37,723 nt of DNA. Origin: Lachnospiraceae bacterium (lineage in GTDB: Bacteria > Bacillota_A > Clostridia > Lachnospirales > Lachnospiraceae). The stretch is from NCBI GenBank assembly GCA_017416505.1, contig JAFQCI010000114.1:1-37723 (forward strand). The letters run 5' to 3'. Shown piece after piece: positions 7,926-17,020 of this stretch; the stretch's first letter is position 1; each line of letters starts with the position of its first letter. Position numbers and translations under genes: made by a program. The notes beneath the pieces are model-generated. The model had not been told where the DNA came from and did not search any database. It saw nothing but the letters and a program-made list of their open reading frames with translations.

Positions 7926-8831
7926 ATGGGAAAAACAAGAAAGAAGATAAGTAAGAGGGCAAGAAGGCGAAGAAGGAGAAAATATATACGAAACGGGATT
8001 TTAATCTTAGGTTTGTTTTTCGTAGGAATCCACTTATTTGGAAACAAGGATAAGTCGGAGGAGAAAAAAGTTCCTAAGCAAAAGGAACAGGAAGTCGTAG
8101 AAGCCAATGCTAAAGCGGCGGATGTGGAAGAAGATGCCAAGGAAGTGGATAAGGAAGAAGAGGAATTAAATTGGGGAAGTTATCATACAAAGGAGGAAAT
8201 GAAGGAGGAGGAATGGAACGAACTTCCGGAAAAATTAAAGGAACTTTATGATAAAAATGAGGAAGCAAGAGAATTTATCGTGAATTATTGGGAAAATTAT
8301 GAGAAGGAATTTGACATTAATCTTGATGAGTATGAGAATTGCAAAGAAGTTCCTTTATTAATTCAATGGGATAAGAGATGGGGATACGAGGAGTATTCAG
8401 GAGCAGTATTTGGACTTACGGGCTGTGGCCCCACTTGTTTATCTATGGCGGCAATTTATTTGAAGCAGGATGTAAGCTTAACTCCCAAATGGATGATGGA
8501 ATTTAGTGTGCGAAATGGATACAGTGTGACAGGACATGGCTCTGCCTGGGCTTTAATGGGGGAAGGAGCAGAAAAATTAGGATTGGAATCCGAGGAACTT
8601 CCACTGTTGGAATCTAAACTGAAGGAAAGATTGGAGAATGGTTGTGTCATCATTGCGGTATTAGGACCAGGAGATTTTACCGACAAAGGCCATTTTATTG
8701 TTATTACAGATTACGAGGAAGTAGGATTCATCATAAGGGACCCAAACAGTTATAAAAATACAAATAAGAAATGGAGTTATGAAGAATTAGAAGGGCAGAT
8801 AAAAAATCTTTGGGCATTGAGTGGAAGATAA
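7926..8831 (+). CDS. C39-like (papain-fold) cysteine peptidase, membrane anchored
   Basis: A 301-aa protein. A very basic N-terminus (residues 5-22) precedes a single transmembrane helix (about 23-38), placing the rest outside. An acidic, lysine/glutamate-rich spacer runs from about 42 to 115. The catalytic domain (about 140-300) matches the peptidase_C39_2 family: Q147 (LIQWDKRWG, oxyanion), catalytic C167 in TGCGPT, H256 in GHFIVI and D272 in RDPNS. Such proteins are usually extracellular peptidases or amidases of uncertain substrate. The gene stands alone between the two-component operon and fic. Family call is good; function is open. Confidence 0.82.
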   Translation: MGKTRKKISKRARRRRRRKYIRNGILILGLFFVGIHLFGNKDKSEEKKVPKQKEQEVVEANAKAADVEEDAKEVDKEEEELNWGSYHTKEEMKEEEWNELPEKLKELYDKNEEAREFIVNYWENYEKEFDINLDEYENCKEVPLLIQWDKRWGYEEYSGAVFGLTGCGPTCLSMAAIYLKQDVSLTPKWMMEFSVRNGYSVTGHGSAWALMGEGAEKLGLESEELPLLESKLKERLENGCVIIAVLGPGDFTDKGHFIVITDYEEVGFIIRDPNSYKNTNKKWSYEELEGQIKNLWALSGR

Positions 8832-8869
8832 AAGAAGTAAATAAAATACCTTGTTGTATGAAAGGGATC

Positions 8870-8888
8870 GTTACGTGTGAACAGTTAC
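8870..8888. repeat. GTTAC-type short palindromic repeat
   Basis: GTTACGTGTGAACAGTTAC in the gap between the C39 peptidase and fic genes. It carries the CGTGTGAACAGT(T)AC core, the complement of the GTTACTGTTCA motif that recurs in four other intergenic spots (14640, 18520, 33776, 37583 onward). The rest of 8832-8981 shows no gene. Confidence 0.4.
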
Positions 8889-8981
8889 AAGGGAGCATTT
8901 TCTGTTGGAAGAAATCTCTGTTTTTTTTAGGGCATTCGTGATAAAATGGTTCATAGGTAATTCTAAGTAGGAGGGAACGTG

Positions 8982-9587
8982 ATGGCTTTTGAAAATAAAT
9001 TAGGAATTGAAAACTCTGCCGACCTTGCCCGAGAAGAAGAAAAAATAAGCAAGAAAAAAGCAATGGAATTATTTGAAAATGCTATCTTTGATACAATGGA
9101 GGCTGGCAGATTTTCTTCCCTTAAAGCGATTCACAAGTATCTTTTTGAAGATATTTACGAGTTTGCAGGGGAAATCCGTAAGGTGAACCTGTCAAAGGGC
9201 AACTTTCGTTTTGCTCCTTTGATGTATTTAGAGGCGGCTCTTGACAATATTGATAAAATGCCACAGTCTACTTTTGAAGAAATTATTGAAAAATATGTAG
9301 AAATGAATATTGCCCATCCTTTTAGAGAAGGTAATGGGCGCAGTACCCGTATATGGCTTGATTTGATTTTAAAAAGAGAAATCCGTCAGGTAGTGGATTG
9401 GAGCAAGGTAGAAAAAGAGGATTATTTGCTTGCTATGGAACGCAGTCCTATCAAGGACATTGAAATAAAGCACATTTTGAAGGAAGCCCTGACAGACGAA
9501 ATTAATAGTCGTGAGGTTTACATGAAAGGCATTGACCACAGCTATTATTATGAAGGCTACGCAACCTTTAAAACAGAAGAATTGTAA
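8982..9587 (+). CDS. fic: Fic/DOC family protein adenylyltransferase
   Basis: A 201-aa Fic protein that transfers AMP (or another nucleotide moiety) from a nucleotide to a hydroxyl side chain of target proteins. The complete Fic motif HPFREGNGRSTR is at 112-123, with the catalytic His112 and phosphate-binding GNGR. The beta-hairpin flap region (KVNLSKGNFRF) precedes it. I start at ATG 8982, with TAGGAGGGA upstream, not at the GTG three bases earlier. No small antitoxin ORF of the VbhA/YhfG kind is visible next to it. Very similar proteins occur widely in Firmicutes, and the 3' flank has a more GC-rich patch (9600-9632), so horizontal acquisition is possible. Targets are unknown. Confidence 0.88.
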   Translation: MAFENKLGIENSADLAREEEKISKKKAMELFENAIFDTMEAGRFSSLKAIHKYLFEDIYEFAGEIRKVNLSKGNFRFAPLMYLEAALDNIDKMPQSTFEEIIEKYVEMNIAHPFREGNGRSTRIWLDLILKREIRQVVDWSKVEKEDYLLAMERSPIKDIEIKHILKEALTDEINSREVYMKGIDHSYYYEGYATFKTEEL

Positions 9588-9707
9588 AAATTACATCTAC
9601 GAGCTGAACGCAGCGAAAGCGAGCCGGCGGTGTTTTGTTCATTTTGTATCATTTACACATAAAATATTTTAGTTTCGCAATTGCCTATTTAAAATGTCAA
9701 TAACCAA

Positions 9708-10442
9708 AGGAGAAAAGGGATGTTAAGTATTAAAAATCTTACAAAAACCTATAAAGGTGGAAAAACTGCTGTGAAAGATTTAAGCCTTGAGGTAAAGGCA
9801 GGGGATATTTATGGTTTTATCGGACACAATGGGGCAGGAAAGACTTCTACCATTAAATGTGTGGTCGGGATACAGGATTTTGAACAGGGAGAAATTACCA
9901 TTGATGGTGTTTCTGTAAAAGAAAATCCCATGTATTGTAAAGAAAATATGGCCTATATTCCGGACAATCCTGACCTTTATGAATATTTAACGGGAATTCA
10001 ATACTTAAATTTTGTGGCGGATATTTTTCAGTTATCAAAGGAAGAAAGAGAAGAACGCATAAAGAAAGAGGCGGATGCTTTCGAGATTACAGCGGCTTTG
10101 GGGGATTTGATTTCTTCTTATTCCCATGGTATGAAACAAAAATTAGCGATTATCGGAGCTTTGATACATAGACCAAAACTGTTGATATTAGATGAGCCAT
10201 TTGTAGGCTTAGACCCTAAGGCGACTCTTGTATTAAAAAATAAGATGCATTCCATGTGCGAAGAGGGAACTGCTATATTCTTTTCCACCCATGTGTTAGA
10301 TGTAGCAGAAAAACTTTGTAATAAAGTAGCCATTATCAAAGGAGGAGAATTAATTGCGGCAGGGGATACCAAAGAATTAGTCCAAGGCGAATCCTTAGAA
10401 TCCGTATTTATGGAGGTGGTAGGCAATGTTAAGACAGATTAG
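9708..10442 (+). CDS. ABC transporter ATP-binding subunit
   Basis: The coding part runs from ATG 9720 (240 aa); AGGAG precedes it at about 9708. The protein is a cytoplasmic ATPase with Walker A GHNGAGKT (35-42), Q loop near 52, signature SYSHGMKQ (133-140), Walker B LLILDEP (154-160) and switch His191. It is of the ABC-2 export type (CcmA-like, residues 1-220 only, no extra domains). Its last 17 bases overlap the permease gene. The pair is likely an exporter of lipid, peptide or drug; the substrate cannot be read from sequence. Confidence 0.88.
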   Translation, partial: RRKGMLSIKNLTKTYKGGKTAVKDLSLEVKAGDIYGFIGHNGAGKTSTIKCVVGIQDFEQGEITIDGVSVKENPMYCKENMAYIPDNPDLYEYLTGIQYLNFVADIFQLSKEEREERIKKEADAFEITAALGDLISSYSHGMKQKLAIIGALIHRPKLLILDEPFVGLDPKATLVLKNKMHSMCEEGTAIFFSTHVLDVAEKLCNKVAIIKGGELIAAGDTKELVQGESLESVFMEVVGNVKTD

Positions 10443-12009
10443 GTTATTGTTAGGATGTCAGCTTATCAATCTGTTTGGATTGAATGAAGTACGCCACACG
10501 AAAGACAAAAAGAAGAAAGCAAGATTTATGGGGCTTTCCATTGTATGGATTCTTTTGGGCATCATGCTGGTATCATATGTGGGAGGACTTTCCTATCTTC
10601 TTATTAAGATGGAGATGGAACAGGCTGTGCCGGAATTTTTATTTGCTGCAACCAGCATAATTATCTTGTTTTTTTCTTTTTTTAAAGCAGGGAATGTCAT
10701 TTTTCAGATGAATTCCTATGAGGTGTTGATTACTTTTCCGGTTAGCAAAACTGCAATTGTTGTCAGTCGGTTTTTTAGTATGTATGTGACCAATCTTTTG
10801 TTAAGTTTTTTGGTAATGCTTCCAGGAACTATTGTTTATGGGGGTTTTGTGAAACCACAATGGAGTTTTTATCTTTATAGTATCATGGGAACTTTATTTC
10901 TTCCTTTGATTCCTCTTTCCATTGCTACGATACTAGGGGCAGGAATTATGGCAATCAGTTCCCGCATGAGAAATAAGAGTCTGGTTCAGGCCTTCTTAAT
11001 GATACTTCTTACTATGGTTGTGATGGTAGGAGGAATGAATGTTTCCAGTGTGCCGGAGCAGATAAACCAAGATGTGTTAAAAGATATGATTCGTAGGGCA
11101 GAAGAAGGAATAGGAAAAACATATCCACCAGCTACATGGTTTGCAGAGACAGTAAATGATGGGGAAGTTTTAAAGTTTTTGCTCTTGCTTATGGTATCCA
11201 CGCTTATTTTTGTTTTTCTTGTATTTGTGTTACAGAAATATTTCTTTGAGGTTTGTAGTGCATTACGGGAACATAGTGCAAAACATAATTATAAAATGGG
11301 AAGTCTTTCTGCTGCTTCTCCTGTGAAAGCATTGTGGAAAAAGGAAGTAAAACGATACTGCTCTTCCAGTATTTATGTTGGAAATACCATGATAGGATAT
11401 CTTTTGATGATTGTGTTTAGTGTGGTAATTTTTGTGGCAGGAATAGAAAAAATAGAAGAAGCTATACACTTTTCCGGCATTATAAAAAAAGTATTTCCTT
11501 TCTTACTTGGAGCTATGGCAGGTATTATGCCAACCACTGCCTGTGCAGTATCCATGGAGGGAAAGCAATGGTGGATTTCCCAGACGTTACCAATACGAAG
11601 TAAAGATATCTGGAATAGCAAGATTTTATTAAATCTTACCATTGCCGTGCCTTGCTATCTGATTGCCTTGGTGTTTGCTTTTCTTTCCATAAAACCATCA
11701 TTAAAAGAAGGAATTTTTCTTGTTATTCTACCGATGATATATATTATTTTTACAGCAGTAGCAGGAATGACTGTGAATCTTGCTATGCCGGTGTTTGATT
11801 GGGAAAATGAGGTCAATGTAGTAAAGCAGAGTGCTTCCGTTTTGGTTACCATGCTGGTTGGGCTCGTTAGCGTGGTGGTACCAGTTGTATTTCTGATTTT
11901 ATGCAGGGATGGAGGAGAATATCTGGTGTATACCATTACTTCATTGGTGTTAGTGGTTCTCACTGGAATTTTGTATAGTAGAAACAATAGAAAAACGGTA
12001 ATTTTGTAG
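10426..12009 (+). CDS. ABC-2 type exporter permease subunit
   Basis: A 527-aa polytopic protein with about twelve hydrophobic segments. It resembles the putative ABC exporter family (PF16949-like) with an N-terminal amphipathic start (MLRQIRLLLGCQLINLFGLNEVRHTKDKKKK) and the intracellular segment MNSYEVLITFPVSKTAIVVSR, typical of these permeases. Start ATG 10426 lies inside the ATPase gene with GGAGGTGG upstream, so the subunits are coupled. A 5'-3' order ATPase-permease without accessory protein is usual for this class. Transcription ends at the large hairpin at 12032-12085. Confidence 0.82.
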   Translation: MLRQIRLLLGCQLINLFGLNEVRHTKDKKKKARFMGLSIVWILLGIMLVSYVGGLSYLLIKMEMEQAVPEFLFAATSIIILFFSFFKAGNVIFQMNSYEVLITFPVSKTAIVVSRFFSMYVTNLLLSFLVMLPGTIVYGGFVKPQWSFYLYSIMGTLFLPLIPLSIATILGAGIMAISSRMRNKSLVQAFLMILLTMVVMVGGMNVSSVPEQINQDVLKDMIRRAEEGIGKTYPPATWFAETVNDGEVLKFLLLLMVSTLIFVFLVFVLQKYFFEVCSALREHSAKHNYKMGSLSAASPVKALWKKEVKRYCSSSIYVGNTMIGYLLMIVFSVVIFVAGIEKIEEAIHFSGIIKKVFPFLLGAMAGIMPTTACAVSMEGKQWWISQTLPIRSKDIWNSKILLNLTIAVPCYLIALVFAFLSIKPSLKEGIFLVILPMIYIIFTAVAGMTVNLAMPVFDWENEVNVVKQSASVLVTMLVGLVSVVVPVVFLILCRDGGEYLVYTITSLVLVVLTGILYSRNNRKTVIL

Positions 12010-12031
12010 AAAACAATTCTTTAAATTTTTT

Positions 12032-12085
12032 AGGTTAAAAGGTCATGTTTTTCATATTTGATTGAAAAACATGGCCTTTTGACCT
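12032..12085. terminator. Long bidirectional hairpin; second copy of the palindromic repeat
   Basis: AGGTTAAAAGGTCATGTTTTTCA (12032-12054) pairs over its full 23 bases, counting two G-U pairs, with 12063-12085; the loop is 8 nt. It sits between convergent genes (ABC permease and LysR), so it can terminate both. The sequence closely matches the long arm and terminal repeat of the element at 1-168, so it belongs to a dispersed family reused as a terminator. Confidence 0.75.
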
Positions 12086-12135
12086 TATGATCGACAAAAC
12101 TAATCCTCGATGATTCACGACATATCTTGGCTAAT

Positions 12136-13026
12136 TTATGAATCAAATTCATGTTCCATGACATATTGGATAAAAGCATGAAAGTGCCTGGAAATCCATT
12201 TGTTACGATGATAAATTAATTGTTTCCAGATATCTACTTCAAAGTCTACAACATCGAGATACACAAGTTTTCCTTGGGATACCATCTTGTTGGTTACAAA
12301 ATCCGGTAAAAAGGAAATGCTTTTTCCGTGTTCTAAGGCAGATGTGATAATGTCGGTACGCCCAATTTCCAGTACCGGTTGGAGTTCATAAGACATTTTT
12401 GCAAGTGCCTCGTCGAAAAGACGACGATAACCGACTTTTTTCTCAGTAAGAATAAATGGATATTCTATAATATCTTCAATGGAAAGGTTTTTTTTGTCCG
12501 CCAGCGGGGAAGCAGCCCCAGTTACGAAGTGAGTAGAAATCCGTTCTTCTTTGGCGATAATGTAATCCTGATGATAAATATGATTGTCCAAAGTAAAAAT
12601 AATATCTGCTTCATTGTGATTGAGAATGCGAAACATATCATCCGTATCGGCGGAGGAAAACTTCAAAGAAATATTTGGATACTTCTGGTAAAAATCGGCA
12701 TAATTACGAGTCATCATCATTTCACAGATAGAGTCCGGAGTCACGATATGAATGTGCCCGGAAATATCATGGGGATTACTGATGTTTTGTTTGAATTCTT
12801 CTGTCAGATGGCTGACTTTTTGTGCGTATTCGAGGACCTCCCGTCCTTTTTCTGTTAAGGTAATGGTGTGATTGATTCTTTCGAATAAAAGACAGTTTAA
12901 TTCGGTTTCTAATTGTTTGATTTGGAAGGAAATGGTAGACTGGGAATAGCCTAACAGTTTCGCGGCTTTTGTAAAACTGTTTAATTCCGCTACGTGTACA
13001 AAAGTAATTAAATTTCTGATTTCCAT
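12136..13026 (-). CDS. LysR family transcriptional regulator
   Basis: A 296-aa regulator. The N-terminal helix-turn-helix (1-60) reads MEIRNLITFVHVAELNSFTKAAKLLGYSQSTISFQIKQLE, followed by the linker helix and a periplasmic-binding-protein-like effector domain (about 90-290). I start at 13026 because GGGAGG lies six bases upstream; an earlier ATG at 13047 has none. It is divergent from the tryptophanase-family gene with 127 bases between starts. LysR regulators commonly control the divergent gene, so it probably activates it in response to an amino acid or product. A dyad in the shared region (13056-13081) is the candidate binding site. Confidence 0.88.
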   Translation of the reverse strand: MEIRNLITFVHVAELNSFTKAAKLLGYSQSTISFQIKQLETELNCLLFERINHTITLTEKGREVLEYAQKVSHLTEEFKQNISNPHDISGHIHIVTPDSICEMMMTRNYADFYQKYPNISLKFSSADTDDMFRILNHNEADIIFTLDNHIYHQDYIIAKEERISTHFVTGAASPLADKKNLSIEDIIEYPFILTEKKVGYRRLFDEALAKMSYELQPVLEIGRTDIITSALEHGKSISFLPDFVTNKMVSQGKLVYLDVVDFEVDIWKQLIYHRNKWISRHFHAFIQYVMEHEFDS

Positions 13027-13055
13027 AAAAAACCTCCCAATCAACATTGAAAAAT

Positions 13056-13081
13056 TCGATGATAAACATCTAAATTATCGA
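13056..13081. promoter_or_regulatory. Candidate LysR binding dyad
   Basis: TCGAT (13056-13060) and ATCGA (13077-13081) form an inverted repeat in the divergent intergenic region. A nested GATG-N5-CATC (13058-13070) lies in the left half. The right arm ends next to the weak -35 box (TTTATT, 13083-13088) that pairs with TATACT (13106-13111) for the lyase gene. This layout fits a LysR-activated promoter. Confidence 0.4.
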
Positions 13082-13153
13082 CTTTATTAAATGTAGATAT
13101 TATTATATACTAAATTACAATAAAAGACAATTTTTTTAGGGGGATTTAAGCAA

Positions 13154-14602
13154 ATGCCAGAGATTATATTTTACAATCGTGAACCGGTACCAATGGAAAT
13201 GCATAAGGTTAAAATTGTGCAGAAATTAAATTTATTACCTGCAAAAGAAAGATTAGAAAAAATGAAGGAAGCAGGTTTTAATACTTTCTTATTGCATAAT
13301 GGTGATATCTTTATGGATATGTTAACGGACTCAGGTGTAAATGCCATGAGTGATAATATGCAGTCAGCAATGTTAAGAGCAGATGATGCATATGCAGGAA
13401 GCGAAACCTTCTATCGTATGAGGGATAAATTAGAAGAGATTTTTGGAATTAAGTATTTACTTCCAACTCACCAAGGTCGTGCCTGTGAACACATCATTGC
13501 ACAACACTTTGTAAAGCCGGATAATTGTGTTATTATGAATTACCATTTTACTACCTCAAAAGCACACGTAACTCGTCTTGGTGGACGTGTAGAAGAGTTG
13601 GTAAAAGACGAAGGTTTGATTTCTAAGAGCACATTACCTTTTAAAGGAAATATTGATATTGATAAAGTAAAAGCTTGTATCGAAAGAGAAGGAGCAGATA
13701 ATATTCCTTATATCAGAATCGAAGCAGGTACAAACCTAATCGGTGGACAGCCTATCTCTTACGAAAATATGAAAGAAGTAACAGATTTGGCGAAAGAACA
13801 TGGAATTTTGACTGTGTTAGATGCTTCTTTGCTTCAAGACAACTTATATTTTATCAAGACAAGAGAAGAATCCATGAAAGACAAATCTATTCGTGAAATC
13901 ACTAGAATGATTGCAGATTTGTTTGATATGATTTATTTTTCTGCACGTAAGTTTGGATTTGGACGTGGTGGCGGAATTTTAGTTCGTGATGAAGCTTTAT
14001 TCCATGACATGGAAGATTATATTACCATGTTTGAAGGCTTCTTAACATACGGTGGTATGTCAGTAAAAGAAATGGAAGCAATGATTATTGGTTTTGAGGA
14101 AACCATGGATTTGGATATTATTTCTCAAGGACCACAATTCATTCATCATTGTGTAAAAGAGTTGGATAAGTATGGAATACCTATGATTACACCAAGTGGT
14201 GGTTTGGGTGCGCATATCGATGCAAGAGAAGTAGTAAGTCATATTCCATCTGAGGAGTATCCGGCAGGTTCTTTGGTTGCTGCATTATATCTTTGTGGTG
14301 GTATCAGAGGAATGGAACGTGGAACATTGTCAGAAGAGAGAAACGCAGACGGTACAGAACACATTGCATCCGTGGAAATGGTTCGTCTTGCATTCCCACG
14401 TAGAGTATTTACCTTATCTCAAACAGAGTATGTCATTGACCGAGTAAAATGGTTGTATGACCATAGAGAACTCATCGGTGGACTTAGATTCGTACATGAA
14501 CCAAAAACATTGCGTTTCTTTACCGGAAGATTAGAACCGGTATCTGATTGGCCGGAAAGATTAGTGGAAGCATATGTGAAGGAATTTGGTGAAGACCAAT
14601 AG
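13154..14602 (+). CDS. Tryptophanase / tyrosine phenol-lyase family PLP enzyme, divergent active site
   Basis: A 482-aa beta-eliminating lyase homologue aligning end to end with tyrosine phenol-lyase (TPL) and tryptophanase. It is closer to TPL in ERLEKMKEAGFNTFLL, NAMSD, AYAGSETFY and the C-terminal LRFFTGR. Conserved: Y80, Q107-G108-R109, N194 (TNLIGGQP), D223, PLP lysine K266 and carboxylate-binding R411 (VRLAFPRR). Not conserved: the Arg that contacts the PLP ring oxygen in TPL (R217) is Leu226 here; the Lys before the PLP Lys (K256 of TPL) is Arg265; the following Asp is Phe267; the CLVNIGG segment is GFGRGGG. The reaction may thus differ from tryptophan-to-indole or tyrosine-to-phenol cleavage. 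The gene is preceded by GGGGGA and controlled by a divergent LysR gene. Annotation as plain tryptophanase would be unsafe. Confidence 0.75.
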   Translation: MPEIIFYNREPVPMEMHKVKIVQKLNLLPAKERLEKMKEAGFNTFLLHNGDIFMDMLTDSGVNAMSDNMQSAMLRADDAYAGSETFYRMRDKLEEIFGIKYLLPTHQGRACEHIIAQHFVKPDNCVIMNYHFTTSKAHVTRLGGRVEELVKDEGLISKSTLPFKGNIDIDKVKACIEREGADNIPYIRIEAGTNLIGGQPISYENMKEVTDLAKEHGILTVLDASLLQDNLYFIKTREESMKDKSIREITRMIADLFDMIYFSARKFGFGRGGGILVRDEALFHDMEDYITMFEGFLTYGGMSVKEMEAMIIGFEETMDLDIISQGPQFIHHCVKELDKYGIPMITPSGGLGAHIDAREVVSHIPSEEYPAGSLVAALYLCGGIRGMERGTLSEERNADGTEHIASVEMVRLAFPRRVFTLSQTEYVIDRVKWLYDHRELIGGLRFVHEPKTLRFFTGRLEPVSDWPERLVEAYVKEFGEDQ

Positions 14603-14639
14603 GTTTTATTTTGATACACCGGAAACAAAGAAGAATAGG

Positions 14640-14663
14640 GTTACTGTTCATTTGAATGGTAAC
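14640..14663. repeat. GTTACTGTTCA palindrome
   Basis: GTTACTGTTCA-TT-TGAATGGTAAC is an almost perfect inverted repeat just after the lyase gene. Its left arm is the GTTACTGT core shared with repeats at 18520-18540, 33776, 37583 and 37693. Confidence 0.45.
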
Positions 14664-14702
14664 GGAATAGAGGGAGAATTGTAGTTTTTCAACCACATAT
14701 AA

Positions 14703-14745
14703 AAGCTGTAAGCCTTGGCAAAACTTGGTTTACAGCTTGTTTTTT
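14703..14745 (+). terminator. Rho-independent terminator after the lyase gene
   Basis: AAGCTGTAAGCC (14703-14714) pairs with GGTTTACAGCTT (14727-14738), with one G-U pair, and is followed by GTTTTTT. Confidence 0.8.
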
Positions 14746-14767
14746 CAGTGTAATATGGCTTATTTTA

Positions 14768-14797
14768 ATGACAACAGACAGAAAAATATGGTATAAT
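14768..14797 (+). promoter_or_regulatory. Promoter of the chemoreceptor gene
   Basis: An extended -10 (TGGTATAAT, with TATAAT at 14792-14797) is preceded by a weaker -35 ATGACA (14768-14773) at 18 nt. The start codon is 45 bases downstream, with AAAGGGG before it. Confidence 0.55.
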
Positions 14798-14842
14798 ATA
14801 CATAGTTATTTTAGGTAGAATGTATACAGAAAGGGGAAATTT

Positions 14843-16954
14843 ATGAATAATTACGACGCGAAGTATTTTAATTCCAAGGCCAATCGAAGGGCTGGAACAA
14901 CATGGCTTATGCTGATGATTTTTGTAACAGTGTATTATTGGGCAAAGGTAGGAGAAGGTGTAGTAAGAAGTAATTGGTTTGTTGTTTTTACGATTTTTGG
15001 CTGGCTGCAATATTTTATCGGTGGCATATTGCTTAAAATCAAGGGAATGGATTTTGCGGGATATAAATGGCTAATGGGAATAGGATATTTGATATTTTAT
15101 GCAATCATCGCATGGACGGCATTAGATGAGATATCATATATTTTTATTCTGCCACTGATTTCCATCCTCATTATATATAAGAATCCACGACTGATTAAAA
15201 TTATGATGGGCTGGACTATGTTTGTTCTGATTAGCAGTAATTTATATAAAGGGCGAGTTAAGGGAATGATGGAATTTGTATCCAGCATCGATGGGGCACT
15301 TCAGTTTGCAATTGTATTGTGCTGTTATCTTTGTACTAATATGGCGATTAAGCATCTTGTTGAATCGGATGGGGCATTGACTGATTCGATTCAAGGTAAT
15401 TTAGAAAGAGTGGTACAGACGGTAGAGCAGGTTAAGGAAGCAAGTAATTCCATTGTTGATGGCGTGACTGTAGTAAGAGAGCTTGCAGATGAAAATAAGC
15501 AAGGTGCGAATAATGTAGTAAAAGGTATGCGTGAATTGGCGGTTCATAATGGTGTGCTGAGTGATAAGACCATGTCTTCCATGGAGATGACAACTGTGAT
15601 TGATACGCAGGTAAAGAATGTTGCAGAATTGATGGGACAGGTAGTTGGTCTGATTGGAGCATCAGTGGAACATGCCAATATCAGCTCTAAGGAATTAGAA
15701 GAAGTGGTAGAAACCACAAATAAGATGGCTGAACTTTCCGCTGAAGTTGAGAGCATTTTAGATGAATTTAAGAAAGAATTTGAAAATGTAAAACAGGAAA
15801 CGGGAACCATTGAAGGAATTACTTCTAGTACAAATTTACTTGCATTGAATGCTTCGATTGAAGCGGCAAGAGCTGGCGATGCAGGAAGAGGCTTTGCGGT
15901 AGTCGCAGAAGAAATCCGTGAATTAAGTACTGGAACTCAGGCTTCTTCAGGAAGAATTATGACTGCACTGAACCATTTGGAAGAAACATCTCAGAAGATG
16001 ATGGAGTCTATTGCGGAGACAATTAAATTAATCCAAGTGAATATCGATAAGGTAGACAATGTGAATAAGAGTGTAACTGACATTACAAATGATGCAACTT
16101 CCCTTGGTGATAATATTAAGGTTGTGGATGATGCAGTAAAAGAAGTTGAGGCTTCGAACCACACGCTGGTTGATAATATGAGACAGGTGTGTGAGGTTAT
16201 GGAAGTAATGACTGGAAGTATCAATGATGCCGAAGAAACCACCAAGACCATGCTTAGCAAATATGAAGAGAGTGCAAGAAGTGCTATTAGTATTGAAAAT
16301 GTGGTAGGACATCTTATGGAAGAATTAGGTATTGGCGGTTTCATGGGTGTACAGGATGTAAAAGTTGGAATGAAGATAGCCATTGCCAATCAAAATACAA
16401 TGGGAAAGAAAGCAACAGAATATATGGGCGAAGTGGTTGCGTGTGATGAGAAGGAGCTCTTTGTTTCGATAAAGGATATGGACCGGATTGCCATGGAAAA
16501 GATGGATTTCTGCCAGCTTCGCATCATTGTTGACAATGTACTTTATAGTTGGGAAGATATTGCTATCCATGTTTCAAAGCAGGGAGAAAAAGGCAATTAT
16601 CGTCTTTTAGTTGATGGTAATCCACAGGTATTTAACAGAAGAAAATATCCTCGAATGCCACTTGACAATACCTGTGACATTCGGATAAAAGAAACGGATA
16701 AGGTATATAGTGGTAAGATGATTAATATTAGTGCCAATGGATTTGCGTTTGTGGTTAGAAACGATATATTTGCAAATATAAAAGGAAAAGATGTAAGTGT
16801 TTCCATTGCTGATTTTTCTGTTTTAAAAGGCGAAGAACTGGAAGGTTGCATTATACGTAGCTCAAACAATGATGGAGAATACATTGTTGGCTGTAGAATG
16901 GCAGAAGACAGTGAAGCAATTAGAATGTATGTAAGTGAAAATTACTGTGGATAG
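14843..16954 (+). CDS. Methyl-accepting chemotaxis protein fused to YcgR-N and PilZ domains
   Basis: A 703-aa protein. Residues 18-168 hold about six transmembrane helices with short loops and no large extracellular sensor. A long helical signalling region follows (about 185-495), with the conserved chemoreceptor hairpin tip [20 protein letters not shown] (327-346) and [15 protein letters not shown] (348-362). Residues 500-595 resemble the YcgR N-terminal domain. Residues 598-700 form a PilZ domain with the c-di-GMP motifs RKYPR (R600, R604) and NISANG (N628-G633). The protein should feed both membrane-derived signals and c-di-GMP level to CheA/CheW. No other chemotaxis gene is nearby, so it is a solitary receptor. 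PilZ at the end of an MCP is uncommon but known; the addition of YcgR-N is notable. Confidence 0.88.
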   Translation: MNNYDAKYFNSKANRRAGTTWLMLMIFVTVYYWAKVGEGVVRSNWFVVFTIFGWLQYFIGGILLKIKGMDFAGYKWLMGIGYLIFYAIIAWTALDEISYIFILPLISILIIYKNPRLIKIMMGWTMFVLISSNLYKGRVKGMMEFVSSIDGALQFAIVLCCYLCTNMAIKHLVESDGALTDSIQGNLERVVQTVEQVKEASNSIVDGVTVVRELADENKQGANNVVKGMRELAVHNGVLSDKTMSSMEMTTVIDTQVKNVAELMGQVVGLIGASVEHANISSKELEEVVETTNKMAELSAEVESILDEFKKEFENVKQETGTIEGITSSTNLLALNASIEAARAGDAGRGFAVVAEEIRELSTGTQASSGRIMTALNHLEETSQKMMESIAETIKLIQVNIDKVDNVNKSVTDITNDATSLGDNIKVVDDAVKEVEASNHTLVDNMRQVCEVMEVMTGSINDAEETTKTMLSKYEESARSAISIENVVGHLMEELGIGGFMGVQDVKVGMKIAIANQNTMGKKATEYMGEVVACDEKELFVSIKDMDRIAMEKMDFCQLRIIVDNVLYSWEDIAIHVSKQGEKGNYRLLVDGNPQVFNRRKYPRMPLDNTCDIRIKETDKVYSGKMINISANGFAFVVRNDIFANIKGKDVSVSIADFSVLKGEELEGCIIRSSNNDGEYIVGCRMAEDSEAIRMYVSENYCG

Positions 16955-16971
16955 TATACAGGATGAATCGT

Positions 16972-17001
16972 ATGTGGCTTCGGAATATTCCGGAGCCACA
17001 T
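16972..17001. terminator. Hairpin after the chemoreceptor gene
   Basis: ATGTGGCTTCGGA (16972-16984) pairs with TCCGGAGCCACAT (16989-17001), with one T-G mismatch as DNA (G-U as RNA) and a 4-nt loop. It is followed by ATATTATTATC, a weak U tract. Confidence 0.65.
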
Positions 17002-17020
17002 ATATTATTATCAAACTCAG

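Noticed and set aside
9588..9719. Integration scar or attachment site after fic
   Set aside because: There is a GC-rich patch, but I find no direct repeat pair or integrase gene to support an attachment site.
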